Below, piece after piece: positions 11,731-23,027 of a stretch of DNA of 64,000 bases. This DNA comes from Asterias rubens (lineage: Eukaryota; Echinodermata; Asteroidea; Forcipulatida; Asteriidae): assembly GCF_902459465.1 (NCBI RefSeq), contig NW_022985709.1, forward strand, positions 124,001 to 188,000, written 5' to 3'. The notes beneath the pieces are model-generated. The model was not told where the DNA came from and did not search any database. It saw nothing but the letters and a program-made list of their open reading frames with translations. The stretch's first letter is position 1, and each line of letters opens with the position of its first letter. A program made the translations under genes and the position numbers.

Positions 11731-12040
11731 AGGCAGTGGACACTATTGGTAATTAAGCATATACAAACTTACTTAGTAACGAGTAATGGCATAGTATTTA
11801 AAAAAAACGTTGTGAGAAACGGCTACCTCTGAAGTAACGTAGTTTTCGAGAAGGAAGTTAGCTGTCCACGAATTTGATTTCGAGACCTCAGATTTAGGTT
11901 TTTTTCTTTTCTTTCATTCTTTTCTCGCAACTTCGACGACCGATTGAGCTAAAAACTTCACAGGTTTGTTACTGTTTGCATGTTGAGATACATCATGTGA
12001 GAAGACTGGTCTTAGACATTATCAATAGTGTCCAATGTCT
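11731..12040 (-). mobile_element. Family-1 MITE, half of its core lost, inverted to its neighbour
   Basis: AGGCAGTGGACACTATTGG at left. The right arm ends ATCAATAGTGTCCAATGTCT. Only one half of the GATTTCGAGACCTC core is present (11875-11892). Confidence 0.8.
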
Positions 12041-12050
12041 GTTGTATCTA

Positions 12051-12194
12051 AAAGCACACAAACTAATGCAACGTCCGTGTTTTTTCTTCTTTTATTGTTC
12101 TGCTGCAACATAAATTATTATATGCAGTGTGTTGGGATACACCAAGTAAGAATACTGGTCTTTGACAATTACCAAACATGTCCAGTGCCTTTAA
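12051..12194 (-). mobile_element. Family-1 MITE fragment
   Basis: Right-arm fragment: AAAGCACACAAACT, GGGATACACCAAGTAAGAA, GGTCTTTGACAATTACC, GTCCAGTGCCTTTA. Confidence 0.7.
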
Positions 12195-12819
12195 ACATTT
12201 CCAGTTCATAGAATCAGTGTTGTCCCTTTCCCTATATAAACAAGACTTCCCAGGTTAAAATAAAACTAAAATAAACCTCTGCTTTTCACAGGAGGCCTAT
12301 TCCTTGCAACCCAGATTATTGCTGTGACGTAGGTTAATAATCGATTCAATTTCTATTTGCAGAAAACATTATCGACGAATTGTTTCGTTATTTAAACAGC
12401 CTGTAAACACATGGCGACACCGCAACACAAATCTGAGTGACAATTGACATTATTAACCTTTTTGAGAGTTATGATGGACATTACAGAAACATATACCGAT
12501 CGAAACGTCGAGTTGAAACCAACGGTTCTTATCAGAACCACCTCAACTCATTTAGAGATTATCATTACATGGCGTTACCGCAAACCTTTTCATATTCGTA
12601 TTTCCACCACGCAAAGTTTCAAACTCACTTAATGTTTTAACTGTTTTGGCAGATATAAGCTAAAGTAAGTGCAGCAGAATAATTATAATTTCCTTCACGG
12701 CGAGCACCAACACCGAAAAGAAAATTGTTATAGAGCTACATTTCAGCAAAAGCAGGACACCAGTCATAGATGGTACACGTGGGATGGTATATTAACGGGC
12801 AACCTTATTCTAGATTTAA
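12195..12819. other. Unassigned intergenic stretch
   Basis: No gene recognised. A decayed GGGCCC-family fragment lies at about 12730-12810 (AGGACACCAGTCATAGATGG). Confidence 0.4.
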
Positions 12820-13164
12820 GGACACTGGACACTATGTGTATTAATTTGTCAAAGACCATTCTTCTCACTTGATGTATCTCAACATATGCATAAAATAACA
12901 AACTTGCGAAAATTTGAGCTCAATGGTCGTTGAAGTTGCAAGATAACTATGAAAGAAAAAACACCATTGTCACATAAAGTTGTGTGCTTTCAGATGCTTG
13001 AATTCGAGACCTCAAATTCTAAATCCGAGGTCTCGAAATCAAATTCGTGGAAAAATACTTTTTTTTTCAAAAACTACTTCACTTCAGGGAACCGTTTCTC
13101 ACAATGTTTTACACTATCAACCTCTCCCCATTACTCGTTACATTACCAATAGTGTCCACTGCCT
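12820..13164 (+). mobile_element. Family-1 MITE copy
   Basis: TTAA at 12816-12819 precedes GGACACTGGACACTATG. Core GAATTCGAGACCTCAA / CCGAGGTCTCGAAATC. Ends AATAGTGTCCACTGCC. Confidence 0.85.
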
Positions 13165-13597
13165 TTTATCTCAAAGAGCTGTTAAAGCACAAAACACCAT
13201 CACATTACCAAAATAGCCACAGTGCCCGGACTTCCTGAAGGCACGATTTGTACACAGCCAGTAAAAGACAACATAACCTAACACTTTTATAGTTATCAAA
13301 CTGTCTTGAGTTTGATTAAAAATATGAAATTCCCGCCATCATTTGCATCTTGCCACTCAAGGAGCTATTTGAAATTACATTTTACATCATGAGGAAAAAG
13401 TTTCCATCATCAGGAAGATTTTCAAATTTATTCATCAGAGTATGGAAACCTTTTGTTTATTTTCAGGGAACTTTCTGCAGAATTAGGGAAAGTATATACA
13501 AGGCCAACCCTGAAATGGCTGAGCCAAATCTTCAATTTAAATAAATTATAAAAAAAGTTGCAATAATAGCAATCTTTGTCAACCAATCCACAGATCA
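13165..13597. other. Unassigned intergenic stretch
   Basis: No gene or clear repeat recognised. Confidence 0.4.
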
Positions 13598-13797
13598 GGG
13601 CCCAATATCATAGCGGTGCTTAAGCAAAAAGTAGCTAAGCACAACAAAATTATGCTTACCAGAATAAGGTTACGAACCACACTACCATGTCGTTTGTACA
13701 ATTGGTTACTGGTATCCTACTTATTTTTGCTAAGCATATTTTATCAAGCATTATATTTTGCTGAAAACAGCTCTTGGAAATTTGTGCAGCTCTTTGG
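13598..13797. mobile_element. Partial GGGCCCAATTTCATAGAGC-family MITE
   Basis: Begins GGGCCCAATATCATAGCGG and contains TGCTTAAGCA, ATTATGCTTACCAGAATAAG, and a decayed right end near CTCTTGGAAATTTG. Confidence 0.65.
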
Positions 13798-13828
13798 AAC
13801 TAGTTCTTTTGAAGTGCATTTCACAATA

Positions 13829-14234
13829 ATAATAATATCAAAGTCTTATATAGCGCACATATCTACCAAATAAGGTACTCTAGGCGCCGAGTATATACAA
13901 ACTTTCAGAAAGGTTTTGCAGTGATAAATTCTAAGACCCAATTTTGTAGCACCTTATAACGGTTTAAAAGGTGCTCTGGCGCATACAGCAGCCACAGCCA
14001 GGAACACCGGGGTGAAACCCTTCTCTTTTTAATAAAGTGCACTGGGGTCTTTTACATGCATAACACAACACGTGGGACCAACGGATTTACGTCCCCACCG
14101 AAGGACGAAGCATTGGCCCAGTGTCTGGCTTAGGGAAACAAGTGTCACGGTGGGGGATTCGAACACACACTCTCCTGATCAGAAACACCCGAGTTTGAAT
14201 TTGGTGCTCTTAACCGCTCGGCCACAGCACTTCC
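13829..14234 (-). mobile_element. tRNA-derived SINE, near full length
   Basis: On the - strand it begins with a tRNA-like head (CGGCCGAGCGGTTAAGAGC box A, GTTCGAATCCC-like box B), then a body with TGGGACGTAAATCCGTTGG and GTTATGCATGTAAAAGACCC, and a tail with TTTGATATTATTATT. A matching + strand copy is at 46.6-47.0 kb. Box B is imperfect, so this is not a functional tRNA. Confidence 0.8.
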
Positions 14235-14795
14235 AATAGCATCTCAGTGCAATTTACATTAAAATTGGGCCCAGACCAGCCATCAAAATATTGCAATACA
14301 TGGTCATTTAAACACACCAACCTCTTGCAAATCCTTCAAAATGTTTTGCAATGATAGTACATAAAGAGCTAATGATTATTTACAATATTACTTTAATACA
14401 TAAACGATCTGTAAAATATAGAAATTTCCCCACCACAAAATTACACAAAGTTTTGGTTTTTAACTTTTTTTTTGTCCTGATCAATGTTTGGATATAAACC
14501 AAAAAGAAAACAAGAATTAACAGAGAATGAATTGCCATGTAAATAAATTAATATACATGACTCATGTTGTCATTGAACCATTAATGGTGTAAAATAAATT
14601 CCTCCAAAACTGTTATTCTTTCTAGACGGGAATTTACATTGGTAAATGTTGTATTTTTCAAAAAAATGGGCCTGTCAGGTAGGATGTAGTATGAAATATC
14701 TTTTCGCTGAGCTATTAAAATTATTAGACTGCCGAGATAAACGAGGTCTAAGGGTGATGATTTCAAGCTGTCAGACATGAAAATACCTTATCGTA
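14235..14795. other. Unassigned intergenic stretch
   Basis: AT-rich with no recognisable gene or repeat. Confidence 0.4.
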
Positions 14796-14799
14796 TTAA

Positions 14800-15095
14800 A
14801 GGCAGTGGACACTATTGGTAATTACTCAAAATAATTGTTTAGCATAAAAACTTAAAACATTGTGAGAAAAAGGTTCCCTCTGAGGTATCATATTCATAGT
14901 GTGTGAGAAAGAAGTTATTTCTCACTCAAATATTAATAACCTTAAGGCCTGAAATTTGTTCCACAAGTGTTTTTTTTTCCATTATTCATTTGCAACTTAG
15001 ATGACCAATTGAGTAAAAATAGTCAAAGGTTTGTTATTGTATGCATATGTTGGGATACACCGAGTGAGTTGACAATTACCAAAGGTGTCCAGCCT
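14800..15095 (-). mobile_element. Family-1 MITE, shortened
   Basis: TTAA at 14796-14799 and 15096-15099. The second TTAA is shared with the next, inverted element. Its core is a decayed AACCTTAAGGCCTGAAA instead of the GAGACCTC stem. Confidence 0.85.
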
Positions 15096-15099
15096 TTAA

Positions 15100-15486
15100 A
15101 GACACTGGACACTATTGGTAATTGTCAAAGACTAGTCTTCTCAGTCACTTGGTGTATCTCAATTCGATGTATGCATGAAATAACAAACCTGTGAAAGTTT
15201 GAGCTCAATCGGTCGACCAAGTTGCAATATTATAATGAAAGAAAAAACACTCTTGTCACACGAAGTTGTGCGCTTTCAGACGCTTGATTTCGATACCTCA
15301 AAATCTAAATCTGAGGTCTCGAAATCAAATTCGTGGAAAGTTACTTCTTTCTCGAAAACTACACTACTTCAGAGGGAGCCGTTACTCACAATGTTTTATA
15401 TGATCAACCTCTCCCCATTACTCGTTACCACGAAAGGTTTTATGCTAATAATTATTTTGAGTAATTACCAATAGTGTCCACTGCCT
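15100..15486 (+). mobile_element. Family-1 MITE immediately downstream of the ATP2C1 stop
   Basis: TTAA at 15096-15099 and 15487-15490. Core GATTTCGATACCTCAAAATC / CTGAGGTCTCGAAATC. It ends 40 bp from the ATP2C1 stop codon and is inverted relative to 14800-15095. Confidence 0.9.
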
Positions 15487-15526
15487 TTAAGACGTCTGCT
15501 AGAAACAGCCTTGTATTTACACAGTG

Positions 15527-15654
15527 TTATACATACTCGTGATCATTAAACGGCATGTTCACAGGATACTGCTTCTCTCCCATTCGCTGAACCCACTTCT
15601 TGATTTCCGACACCACAAACACCGAAGAGGTTAATGTGACTAGAAGAATTAAAT
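15527..15654 (-). CDS. ATP2C1: ATP2C1 exon 23 (TM10, stop codon)
   Basis: Completes Asp906 and codes 41 more residues, then TAA at 15529-15527. LILLVTLTSSVFVVSEIKKW matches the last SPCA1 helix. The tail ends NDHEYV and is shorter than in vertebrates. Acceptor ACAG. A MITE begins 37 bp beyond the stop, so any 3' UTR longer than that runs into repeat. Confidence 0.94.
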
Positions 15655-16018
15655 CTGTGAATAAAAAAATATATATAAAATACGTCAAAAATAAGAGTTA
15701 AGACTAGTCTTATTATGAGTTAAGATGAGCAACTTTTCCTAACTTAGAATTAGCCTTAAGGTTTTAATATCTCCTAGGAATAGTCATAAGTTACTAAATA
15801 GAACCCTGTTTCAGACAATTTAAGTTTACTTTGCATTTATAATTTGCACTTTAGGTAATTTTGGGTGGTAAGCAGATGATACAACGTTCTCTTTTCTCAA
15901 TATTTAGTATGATATAACTTTTTATTGTTACCAAAATAACAACCAGACAATTAAGAACAATGGACTTGACAAGAAAACAGGCCGTAAAAAGTTTACAAGT
16001 AGGCCTAATATTACTTAA

Positions 16019-16382
16019 AGCCATTGGACACTTTCGGTAAACAGTATTGTCCAAGGCCCACACTTCGTGTACCACAACTTATATATAAAATAACAAACCT
16101 GTGAAAATTTAGGCTCAGTCGGTCATCGGAGTCAGGAATAACGGGAAAACCCACCCTTGTTTCCCCACGTTTCGCCGTGTCATGACATGTGTTTAAAACA
16201 AATCCGTAATTCTCGTTAACGAGAATTTATATTGTTTTGCCGTTTTCTCAAAAAGTAAAGCAGTTTCATGGAATAATATTTCAAGATAAGTCTTTCACCA
16301 TTACCTTCTGTAAACCCTGTAAATTATTTGTAAATCTGTGAACTTTTTTTTTCTTTTTTTGTACCGAACGTGTATAATGGCT
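16019..16382 (+). mobile_element. Family-2 MITE (AGCCATTGGACAC)
   Basis: TTAA at 16015-16018 and 16383-16386. Ends AGCCATTGGACACTTTCGG and TGTATAATGGCT. Centre is the perfect palindrome AATTCTCGTTAACGAGAATT (16208-16227). The AACAAACCTGTGAAAATTT arm is shared with family 1. Confidence 0.88.
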
Positions 16383-16452
16383 TTAAGAATAAATAAACAT
16401 ATAAACAAAGAAACGAAAAGAACTATGTAAATTGTCCATTAGTAGCAGAAGG

Positions 16453-18460
16453 TAGTAAATCACTCATGGTATCAGGCATACCACCATAATCAGAGTCCAA
16501 CAGTTTGGGTGTTGAGTAACACTATAGGGTTAGGGTTTGAGTGAGGTAGACCCCTAGTAAATCACTCATGGTATCAGGCATACCACCATAATCAGAGTCC
16601 AACAGTTTGGGTGTTGAGTAACACTATAGGGTTAGGGTTAGAGTGAGGTAGACCCCTAGTAAATCACTCATGGTATCAGGCATACCACCATAATCTGAGT
16701 CCAACAGTTTGGGTGGAGAGTAACACTATAGGGTTAGGGTTAGAGTGAGGTAGACCCCTAGTAAATCACTCATGGTATCAGGCATACCACCATAATCAGA
16801 GTCCAACAGTTTGGGTGTTGAGTAACACTATAGGGTTAGGGTTTGAGTGAGGTAGACCCCTAGTAAATCACTCATGGTATCAGGCATACCACCATAATCA
16901 GAGTCCAACAGTTTGGGTGTTGAGTAACACTATAGGGTTAGGGTTTGAGTGAGGTAGACCCCTAGTAAATTACTCATGGTATCAGGCATACCACCATAAT
17001 CTGAGTCCAACAGTTTGGGTGTTGAGTAACACTATAGGGTTAGGGTTTGAGTGAGGTAGACCCCTAGTAAATCACTCATGGTATCAGGCATACCACCATA
17101 ATCAGAGTCCAACAGTTTGGGTGTTGAGTAACACTATAGGGTTAGGGTTTGAGTGAGGTAGACCCCTAGTAAATCACTCATGGTATCAGGCATACCACCA
17201 TAATCAGAGTCCAACAGTTTGGGTGTTGAGTAACACTATAAGGTTAGGGTTTGAGTGAGGTAGACCCCTAGTAAATCACTCATGGTATCAGGCATACCAC
17301 CATAATCAGAGTCCAACAGTTTGGGTGTTGAGTAACACTATAGGGTTAGGGTTTGAGTGAGGTAGACCCCTAGTAAATCACTCATGGTATCAGGCATACC
17401 ACCATAATCAGAGTCCAACAGTTTGGGTGTTGAGTAACACTATAGGGTTAGGGTTTGAGTGAGGTAGACCCCTAGTAAATCACTCATGGTATCAGGCATA
17501 CCACCATAATCAGAGTCCAACAGTTTGGGTGTTGAGTAACACTATAGGGTTAGGGTTTGAGTGAGGTAGACCCCTAGTAAATTACTCATGGTATCAGGCA
17601 TACCACCATAATCTGAGTCCAACAGTTTGGGTGTTGAGTAACACTATAGGGTTAGGGTTTGAGTGAGGTAGACCCCTAGTAAATCACTCATGGTATCAGG
17701 CATACCACCATAATCAGAGTCCAACAGTTTGGGTGTTGAGTAACACTATAGGGTTAGGGTTTGAGTGAGGTAGACCCCTAGTAAATCACTCATGGTATCA
17801 GGCATACCACCATAATCAAAGTCCAACAGTTTGGGTGTTGAGTAACACTATAAGGTTAGGGTTTGAGTGAGGTAGACCCCTAGTAAATCACTCATGGTAT
17901 CAGGCATACCACCATAATCAGAGTCCAACAGTTTGGGTGTTGAGTAACACTATAGGGTTAGGGTTAGAGTGAGGTAGACCCCTAGTAAATTACTCATGGT
18001 ATCAGGCATACCACCATAATCTGAGTCCAACAGTTTGGGTGGAGAGTAACACTATAGGGTTAGGGTTTGAGTGAGGTAGACCCCTAGTAAATCACTACCA
18101 CCATAATCTGAGTCCAACAGTTTGGGTGTTGAGTAACACTATAGGGTTAGGGTTAGAGTGAGGTAGACCCCTAGTAAATCACTCATGGTATCAGGCATAC
18201 CACCATAATCTGAGTCCAACAGTTTGGGTGTTGAGTAACACTATAGGGTTAGGGTTAGAGTGAGGTAGACCCCTAGTAAATCACTCATGGTATCAGGCAT
18301 ACCACCATAATCAGAGTCCAACAGTTTGGGTGTTGAGTAACACTATAGGGTTAGGGTTTGAGTGAGGTAGACCCCTAGTAAATCACTCATGGTATCAGGC
18401 ATACCACCATAATCAGAGTCCAACAGTTTGGGTGTTGAGTAACACTATAGGGTTAGGGTT
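16453..18460. repeat. 102-bp satellite array (about 19-20 units) in ATP2C1 intron 22
   Basis: Head-to-tail units starting TAGTAAATCACTCATGG at 16453, 16555, 16657, 16759 and so on, period 102 bp. Each has GGCATACCACCATAATC, GAGTCCAACAGTTTGGG and CTATAGGGTTAGGGTTTGAG. Units differ by few substitutions (TGTTG/TGGAG, CAGAG/CTGAG, TTTGAG/TTAGAG). One unit near 18095 lacks about 15 bp. High identity implies recent expansion or homogenisation. Confidence 0.97.
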
Positions 18461-18462
18461 AA

Positions 18463-18550
18463 GGCCCGGTCCCACTGCAGCGATAACGAGAACGATAACG
18501 ATAACGATAACGACGCAAAGATAACGTTATCGCTGCAGTGGGACCGGGCC
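18463..18550. mobile_element. 88-bp hairpin MITE inserted in the last satellite unit
   Basis: Flanked by TTAA at 18459-18462 and 18551-18554. Arms of 26 bp are perfectly complementary: GGCCCGGTCCCACTGCAGCG then ATAACG, and its complement at the right. The loop is a run of GATAAC/GATAACG hexamers. Satellite sequence resumes at once after it (GAGTGAGGTAGAC). Confidence 0.92.
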
Positions 18551-18729
18551 TTAAGAGTGAGGTAGACTCCTAGAAAATCACACAACGGCATTTGGGTTTC
18601 ATTTAAGCTCTCGACGTCTTATTATCAAATACAAACAAATAGCCACATCAGTGCAAAAAAGTTGTATCTACTAAAGAAAAAGGAATTACATTACACAATA
18701 TCCCATGTGCACAACAACCCAAAGGCGCC

Positions 18730-19185
18730 GAGGTACAACATACAACTATGTTTTGGACCCAATTTGGGGATTGGATAGGGAGTACTCTTAATATTAACAT
18801 TCGCCTAGACAATGAGGCTATCCTTTTTGGTATTACAAAAAAATCTTGGAGTGCTCTTAATCTGATCCTTCTTTTGTGTCGTTTCCATATCTATAAAATG
18901 AAAATGAGTGAGAATAGACCCTCCCTTGCACTATTTAAACTGGATTTAAAGCTTTATTATACTTTGGATAAATACATCTCCATCACCAATGATTCCACTG
19001 TTAATTCCCACAAAAAATGGGACTCTTTCATACTATTGGTTCAAGGTTAACATCGTATTTTGTTTATTTCTTTGCTGTTAATGTTGAGTATTTTCACTGT
19101 GTGTTTGTAATATGAGGAGTGGTCTTAAGTGTGAATAAAGAAACTTCCTCTGTGGAAAAAAAAAGAAAAAAAAGAAAAAAGAGAT
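18730..19185 (+). mobile_element. LINE 3' end (L1/Tx1-like reverse transcriptase tail)
   Basis: An open frame of about 100 codons (18748-19050) has the pattern of the C-terminal tail of L1/Tx1-type RT proteins: an ILFGI-like strand, then LNLILLLCRFHIYKMKMSEN and a final KKWDSFILLVQG. It is followed by GTGTGAATAAAGAAACTTCC and an A-rich tail (19157-19182). 5'-truncated, as expected for a LINE insertion. Confidence 0.6.
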
Positions 19186-19189
19186 ACAA

Positions 19190-20640
19190 CATGTTTGCAT
19201 GGAGAGTCGACGAGCGAGATATGACATTGGTTTACAATGAAGATCTGACATTGAAGCTCAGACACATGAACAACAAGAACCAGGTGAAACAAATAATGAT
19301 GGGCAGCAATATACCAACCTCATAACAATACGCCCACCAATAGTATGCGTTGTACTCAATATTGATCAGTACAAAATCCATATTTCCATGGCTGAACTGG
19401 GCACAGCTATATATATATGTGCTGTTGCTGTTGTTTATTTTTAAAGTTATTTTTGGTCATGGGTTTTTTTGAAGAGTAAATTAATCTCATTTCATTTCAT
19501 TTCAAATTTTGTTGTGAAGCTAATAACCTATTATCTTTGCGTCCCCCCCACATACAAAAATCCTCCTTTTTAATCCGCCTATAAAGCCCCTTCCACAAGT
19601 GAGTAATTAGCAAGGATCCCTTGCTAAATTGTAGCGTGGTTGTAAATTGAACCTCGTGTGAAAGGCCAAACAATGTTTTTACTGTCCAAGTTCCCGAGTG
19701 TGATACACTGTTGTGAATCATTGCAACATTTTACACCCACACATCAAGGGAACCCAGTTAAAGTGATGTTGTGTCAATAGGGCTTTATTCACAATTGCCT
19801 TTTCTTCCCATCCTTGATCTTGTCCTTTGTGTTTTCAACTATCTGTAGTCAAACCAGCTCTCCCCAGCCCCCCCCCCCCCCAACCTGTTGTCTCCTTATT
19901 CATGGTTGACCACTTTGACCATGGCCCCCTTGTATATATTTGCTTCCTCTCTCTCTAATACATTTCCACTCCACTGCGTCTGTTACACATGAACACTGCT
20001 GGTTTTAGTGTTTTATGTTGTCATTTAGCTTTTGAGAAATAATCTGCTAGGTTAAAAATTTCAGGTTATAACTATTTTGGGGGGTCAATTAACCTACGAG
20101 GAGAATTGTGATAGAGTCAAAATACAAGGCTATATTTACACTATATTAAAAAAAACATATAATATAATAAGTGAAATATAATAAGTGAGATTTAAGCACT
20201 TAAAATTAAGCACTTTTCATTATCACTTATTGTTGGATTTTCGTTGTCTTAAAATAACAACAAGAAATAGATTATAATTTCCATTTATTGGGTCAAGATT
20301 TCAACAAGCAAACACACCGATACAAGAAACAGACATAGTTTGACATTTAAAATGTTATGATGAGTAGTTCAAGTTGTAAACCAATATGCATTGCTGAAAT
20401 GGTACAGCAACAGAGCAGCGCAAGGACAACAGTTGGATTCAGACGTTGCCATGGTAACGTCTTCTTGTTTACCCCCCCCTCCTTCTAATCAACCATACCG
20501 TGGCTTGAGAGGGAAGCGATTCTGACCTCTTTACAGAATCCGTGTTCGTTATTACTGATTGCACATAGGGAACTTGACAATCATTACAAAAATGAAAATG
20601 GTGTCAAGATTTTTTTCTTTTACGATCAGGAATAATTGAG
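19190..20640. other. Intron 22, unassigned
   Basis: AT-rich intron sequence. A C-rich run occurs at about 19868-19881. No exon, gene or clear repeat recognised. Confidence 0.4.
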
Positions 20641-20646
20641 ATTTAA

Positions 20647-21002
20647 AGGCAGTGGACACTATTGGTAATTGTCAAAGACCAAGTCTTCTCAGTTGGTGTA
20701 TCTCTACATATGCATAAAATTGATTGGTCGTCGGAATTGCGAGATAACTATGAAAGAAAAAAGACCCTTGTCACACGAAGTTGTGAGCTTTCAGATGTTT
20801 GATTTTCGAGACCTCAAATTCTAAACTTGAGGTCTCGAAATCAAATTCATAGAAAATTACTTCTTTCTCAAAAACTACGTCACTTCAGAGGGAGCCGTTT
20901 CTCACAATGTTTTATACTATCAACCTCTCCACATTACTAATTACCAAGTAAGGTTTTATGCTAATAATTATTTTGAGTATTTACCAACAGTGTCCACTGC
21001 CT
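20647..21002 (+). mobile_element. Family-1 MITE in intron 22
   Basis: TTAA at 20643-20646 and 21003-21006. Ends AGGCAGTGGACACTATTGG / CAACAGTGTCCACTGCCT. Core GATTTTCGAGACCTCAA / TTGAGGTCTCGAAATC. Confidence 0.9.
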
Positions 21003-21006
21003 TTAA

Positions 21007-21881
21007 AAGCAAAGGGATAGTACCATAATAACCATACCGCTAGGGTGCTGTAAGATAAAATGTTGACACTTTAATTTCGAACCAATGGGTCTACTCTGGT
21101 CTTGATTTTGGGAGAGGAGTGGGGGAGAGGGCGTGGAGGGGTTGGTTTGCTTTTTGAGTTTTTATCAGCAGTTTATTGTTGCTGATATGTTAGCAATCAA
21201 CGATCTTGCTGATGTGTCAACAGCTTGCTGCAAAAATATCTAAATTTTTTAAATCTTCGTCCTTCGAAAACTATAAGAACAAAATGCACATATGTTTTAT
21301 TATACATCAACAAATCTTTTGTTTGTGCAAATAATTATCCATATGTAACCATGAACACAAGGTTATATTGGTAACTACTGGTGGGGTTGGGGGGGGGGGG
21401 GCTTATATATATTTCATAACATCTGGATTGATTCACAGCTGAGCTAGAAGGTCAGATTGATTGTTTGCTTCAATGCACTATAACAAATATAACAAATAAC
21501 AAATTAACATCTACTAAATAATTTACGTACCGGTGAGACAACAATTATTTTAGCATGTAAAATGAATTTTCGTGATATGTTTCACTCAAAAGCTACAACA
21601 CCTCAGCAAATGATACTTTAAGGGACACCTTCTAATATAATTTTCTTCAAAATGTGTAAGTTTAAAGTAAATCTGTGGACATTGTGTTTTGTGTTACAAA
21701 AAGTACCCAAATCCTTTAAAAATAAGAAAAGAAAAAAAACATTTGTGAGAAAAATATTTTAATGTTTGTTCTGTATCGAACGTGACCATCTGCTTTACTG
21801 AGGGTAAATTTACAAAGATAAAAAAACATAATCCGACGAGGAAATGAAAGAAAATATGTTGGAATATAACTCAAGACTTAC
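21007..21881. other. Intron 22, unassigned
   Basis: A G-run at about 21390-21400. A decayed fragment of a TTAA element lies near 21640-21790 (AATGTGTAAGTTTAAAGTAA, GTGTTTTGTG). No exon recognised. Confidence 0.35.
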
Positions 21882-22023
21882 CGTAACACGTTAAAGCTTC
21901 GGTTTGAAATATCCTTTGTAAGGGTGGAAAATATATGACGGCCAGCTGCCCCATGATTGACCCCACCACGGCGTATAAAAACATACGATTTGTGAAGAGA
22001 CCAATCGTGAAGATTGACTTTGT
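21882..22023 (-). CDS. ATP2C1: ATP2C1 exon 22 (TM9)
   Basis: Residues 859-905 plus one base of Asp906. Contains [20 protein letters not shown] and [14 protein letters not shown]. Acceptor ACAG, donor GTAAGT. A TTAA-flanked MITE starts about 70 bp upstream of the acceptor. Confidence 0.96.
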
Positions 22024-22095
22024 CTGTGGATTGATCAACAACAAAAATAATAATAATAAAAAAATTACAACAATTTTGGCAGTCGCAGCAATTAA

Positions 22096-22464
22096 AGGGA
22101 AGGTACACGTTTGGTAATTGTCAAGGACAAGTCTTCTCACTTGGTGTATCCAAACAGAAGCATAAAATAACAAGCCTGTGAAAATTTGAGCTTAATTGGT
22201 CATCAAAGTTGCAAGAAAATGATGAGAGAAAAAAAACACTTGTGGACGAACTTGTGTGCTTTCAGACAGGAGTAAAAGACTTCTATCTTGAAGTCTTTTA
22301 TTATTTTAGTGAGAAATTACCTCTTTCTCAAAATCTATGCTACTTCAGAGGGAGCCATTTTTCACAATGTTTTATACTATCAACAACTCTCCAGTGCTTG
22401 TTACCAAGTCAGTTTTTTAAAGTTAATATTTGTTTTGAGTAATTACCAAGCGTGTACCTTCCCT
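22096..22464 (+). mobile_element. Family-3 MITE (AGGGAAGGTACACG)
   Basis: TTAA at 22092-22095 and 22465-22468. Ends AGGGAAGGTACACGTTTGG / CAAGCGTGTACCTTCCCT. Core AAAAGACTTC-TATCTT-GAAGTCTTTT. Arms between ends and core resemble family 1 (TCTTCTCACTTGGTGTATC, CACAATGTTTTATACTATC). Confidence 0.9.
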
Positions 22465-22465
22465 T

Positions 22466-22575
22466 TAAAGGAACATCACAGAATTGGTTTTGCTGACACA
22501 ACAGTTGCTGGCAGTGTAAGTACTTTATGTAATCCACCAATTATATTTATAAACTGACAAACCTGTAAGAGTTAG
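22466..22575. mobile_element. Fragment of AGGAACATTACATAATTGG MITE
   Basis: AGGAACATCACAGAATTGG, ACAGTTGCTGGCAGTGTAAG and ACTGACAAACCTGT match the left arm of the element at 41381-41757. Confidence 0.7.
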
Positions 22576-22616
22576 GTTCCAAATTGTGAATAGCCCTTTT
22601 GAATTGAATTGTATAT

Positions 22617-22962
22617 TACTAACGAGCTCTTATACAGGGATTTTACATTAACCGGATCAGTGCACTTTACATAAGTGCCCTCGTCATTGGCCAATAACAT
22701 TCCTGTAATATTTCTCAGCTCCCTGGGGAGTACTGTATACAGCCTGAGCTGCCGTGGGGCTATAAAGGCTTTTTCAAATAAAATATCAACCTCTACTCTC
22801 GCAGGTATCCATTTTATACCCCTTGGTGAAGAGAAGCAATGGTAGTAAAGTATCTTGCTCAAGCACACACATGTCATGAACGGGATTCTAACCCACACTC
22901 CAATGAATTAACCACCAGAACTTGAATTTGATGCTCAAAACCGCTCGGCCAGGACACTCTAA
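22617..22962 (-). mobile_element. tRNA-derived SINE, variant body
   Basis: On the - strand: tRNA-like head (CTGGCCGAGCGGTTTTGAGC, GGGTTAGAATCCC) followed by a body with CTCCCCAGGGAGCTGAG, also present at 23919-24116. Confidence 0.65.
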
Positions 22963-23027
22963 TTTGATAAGATAGAATTGGCCCTCGTGCTGTTTGAGCA
23001 TTCAGTATCATCTACTGTGGTTTGGAA

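Noticed and set aside
16453..18460. CRISPR-like or true telomeric array
   Set aside because: Units are contiguous without unique spacers, and the period is 102 bp rather than 6 bp; it is a satellite with a telomere-like motif.
22021..22117. In-frame extension of exon 22 upstream of its acceptor
   Set aside because: The extension reads through a poly-T/ATT tract with no SPCA similarity, while ACAG at 22024-22027 gives the conserved start TKSIFTIGL.
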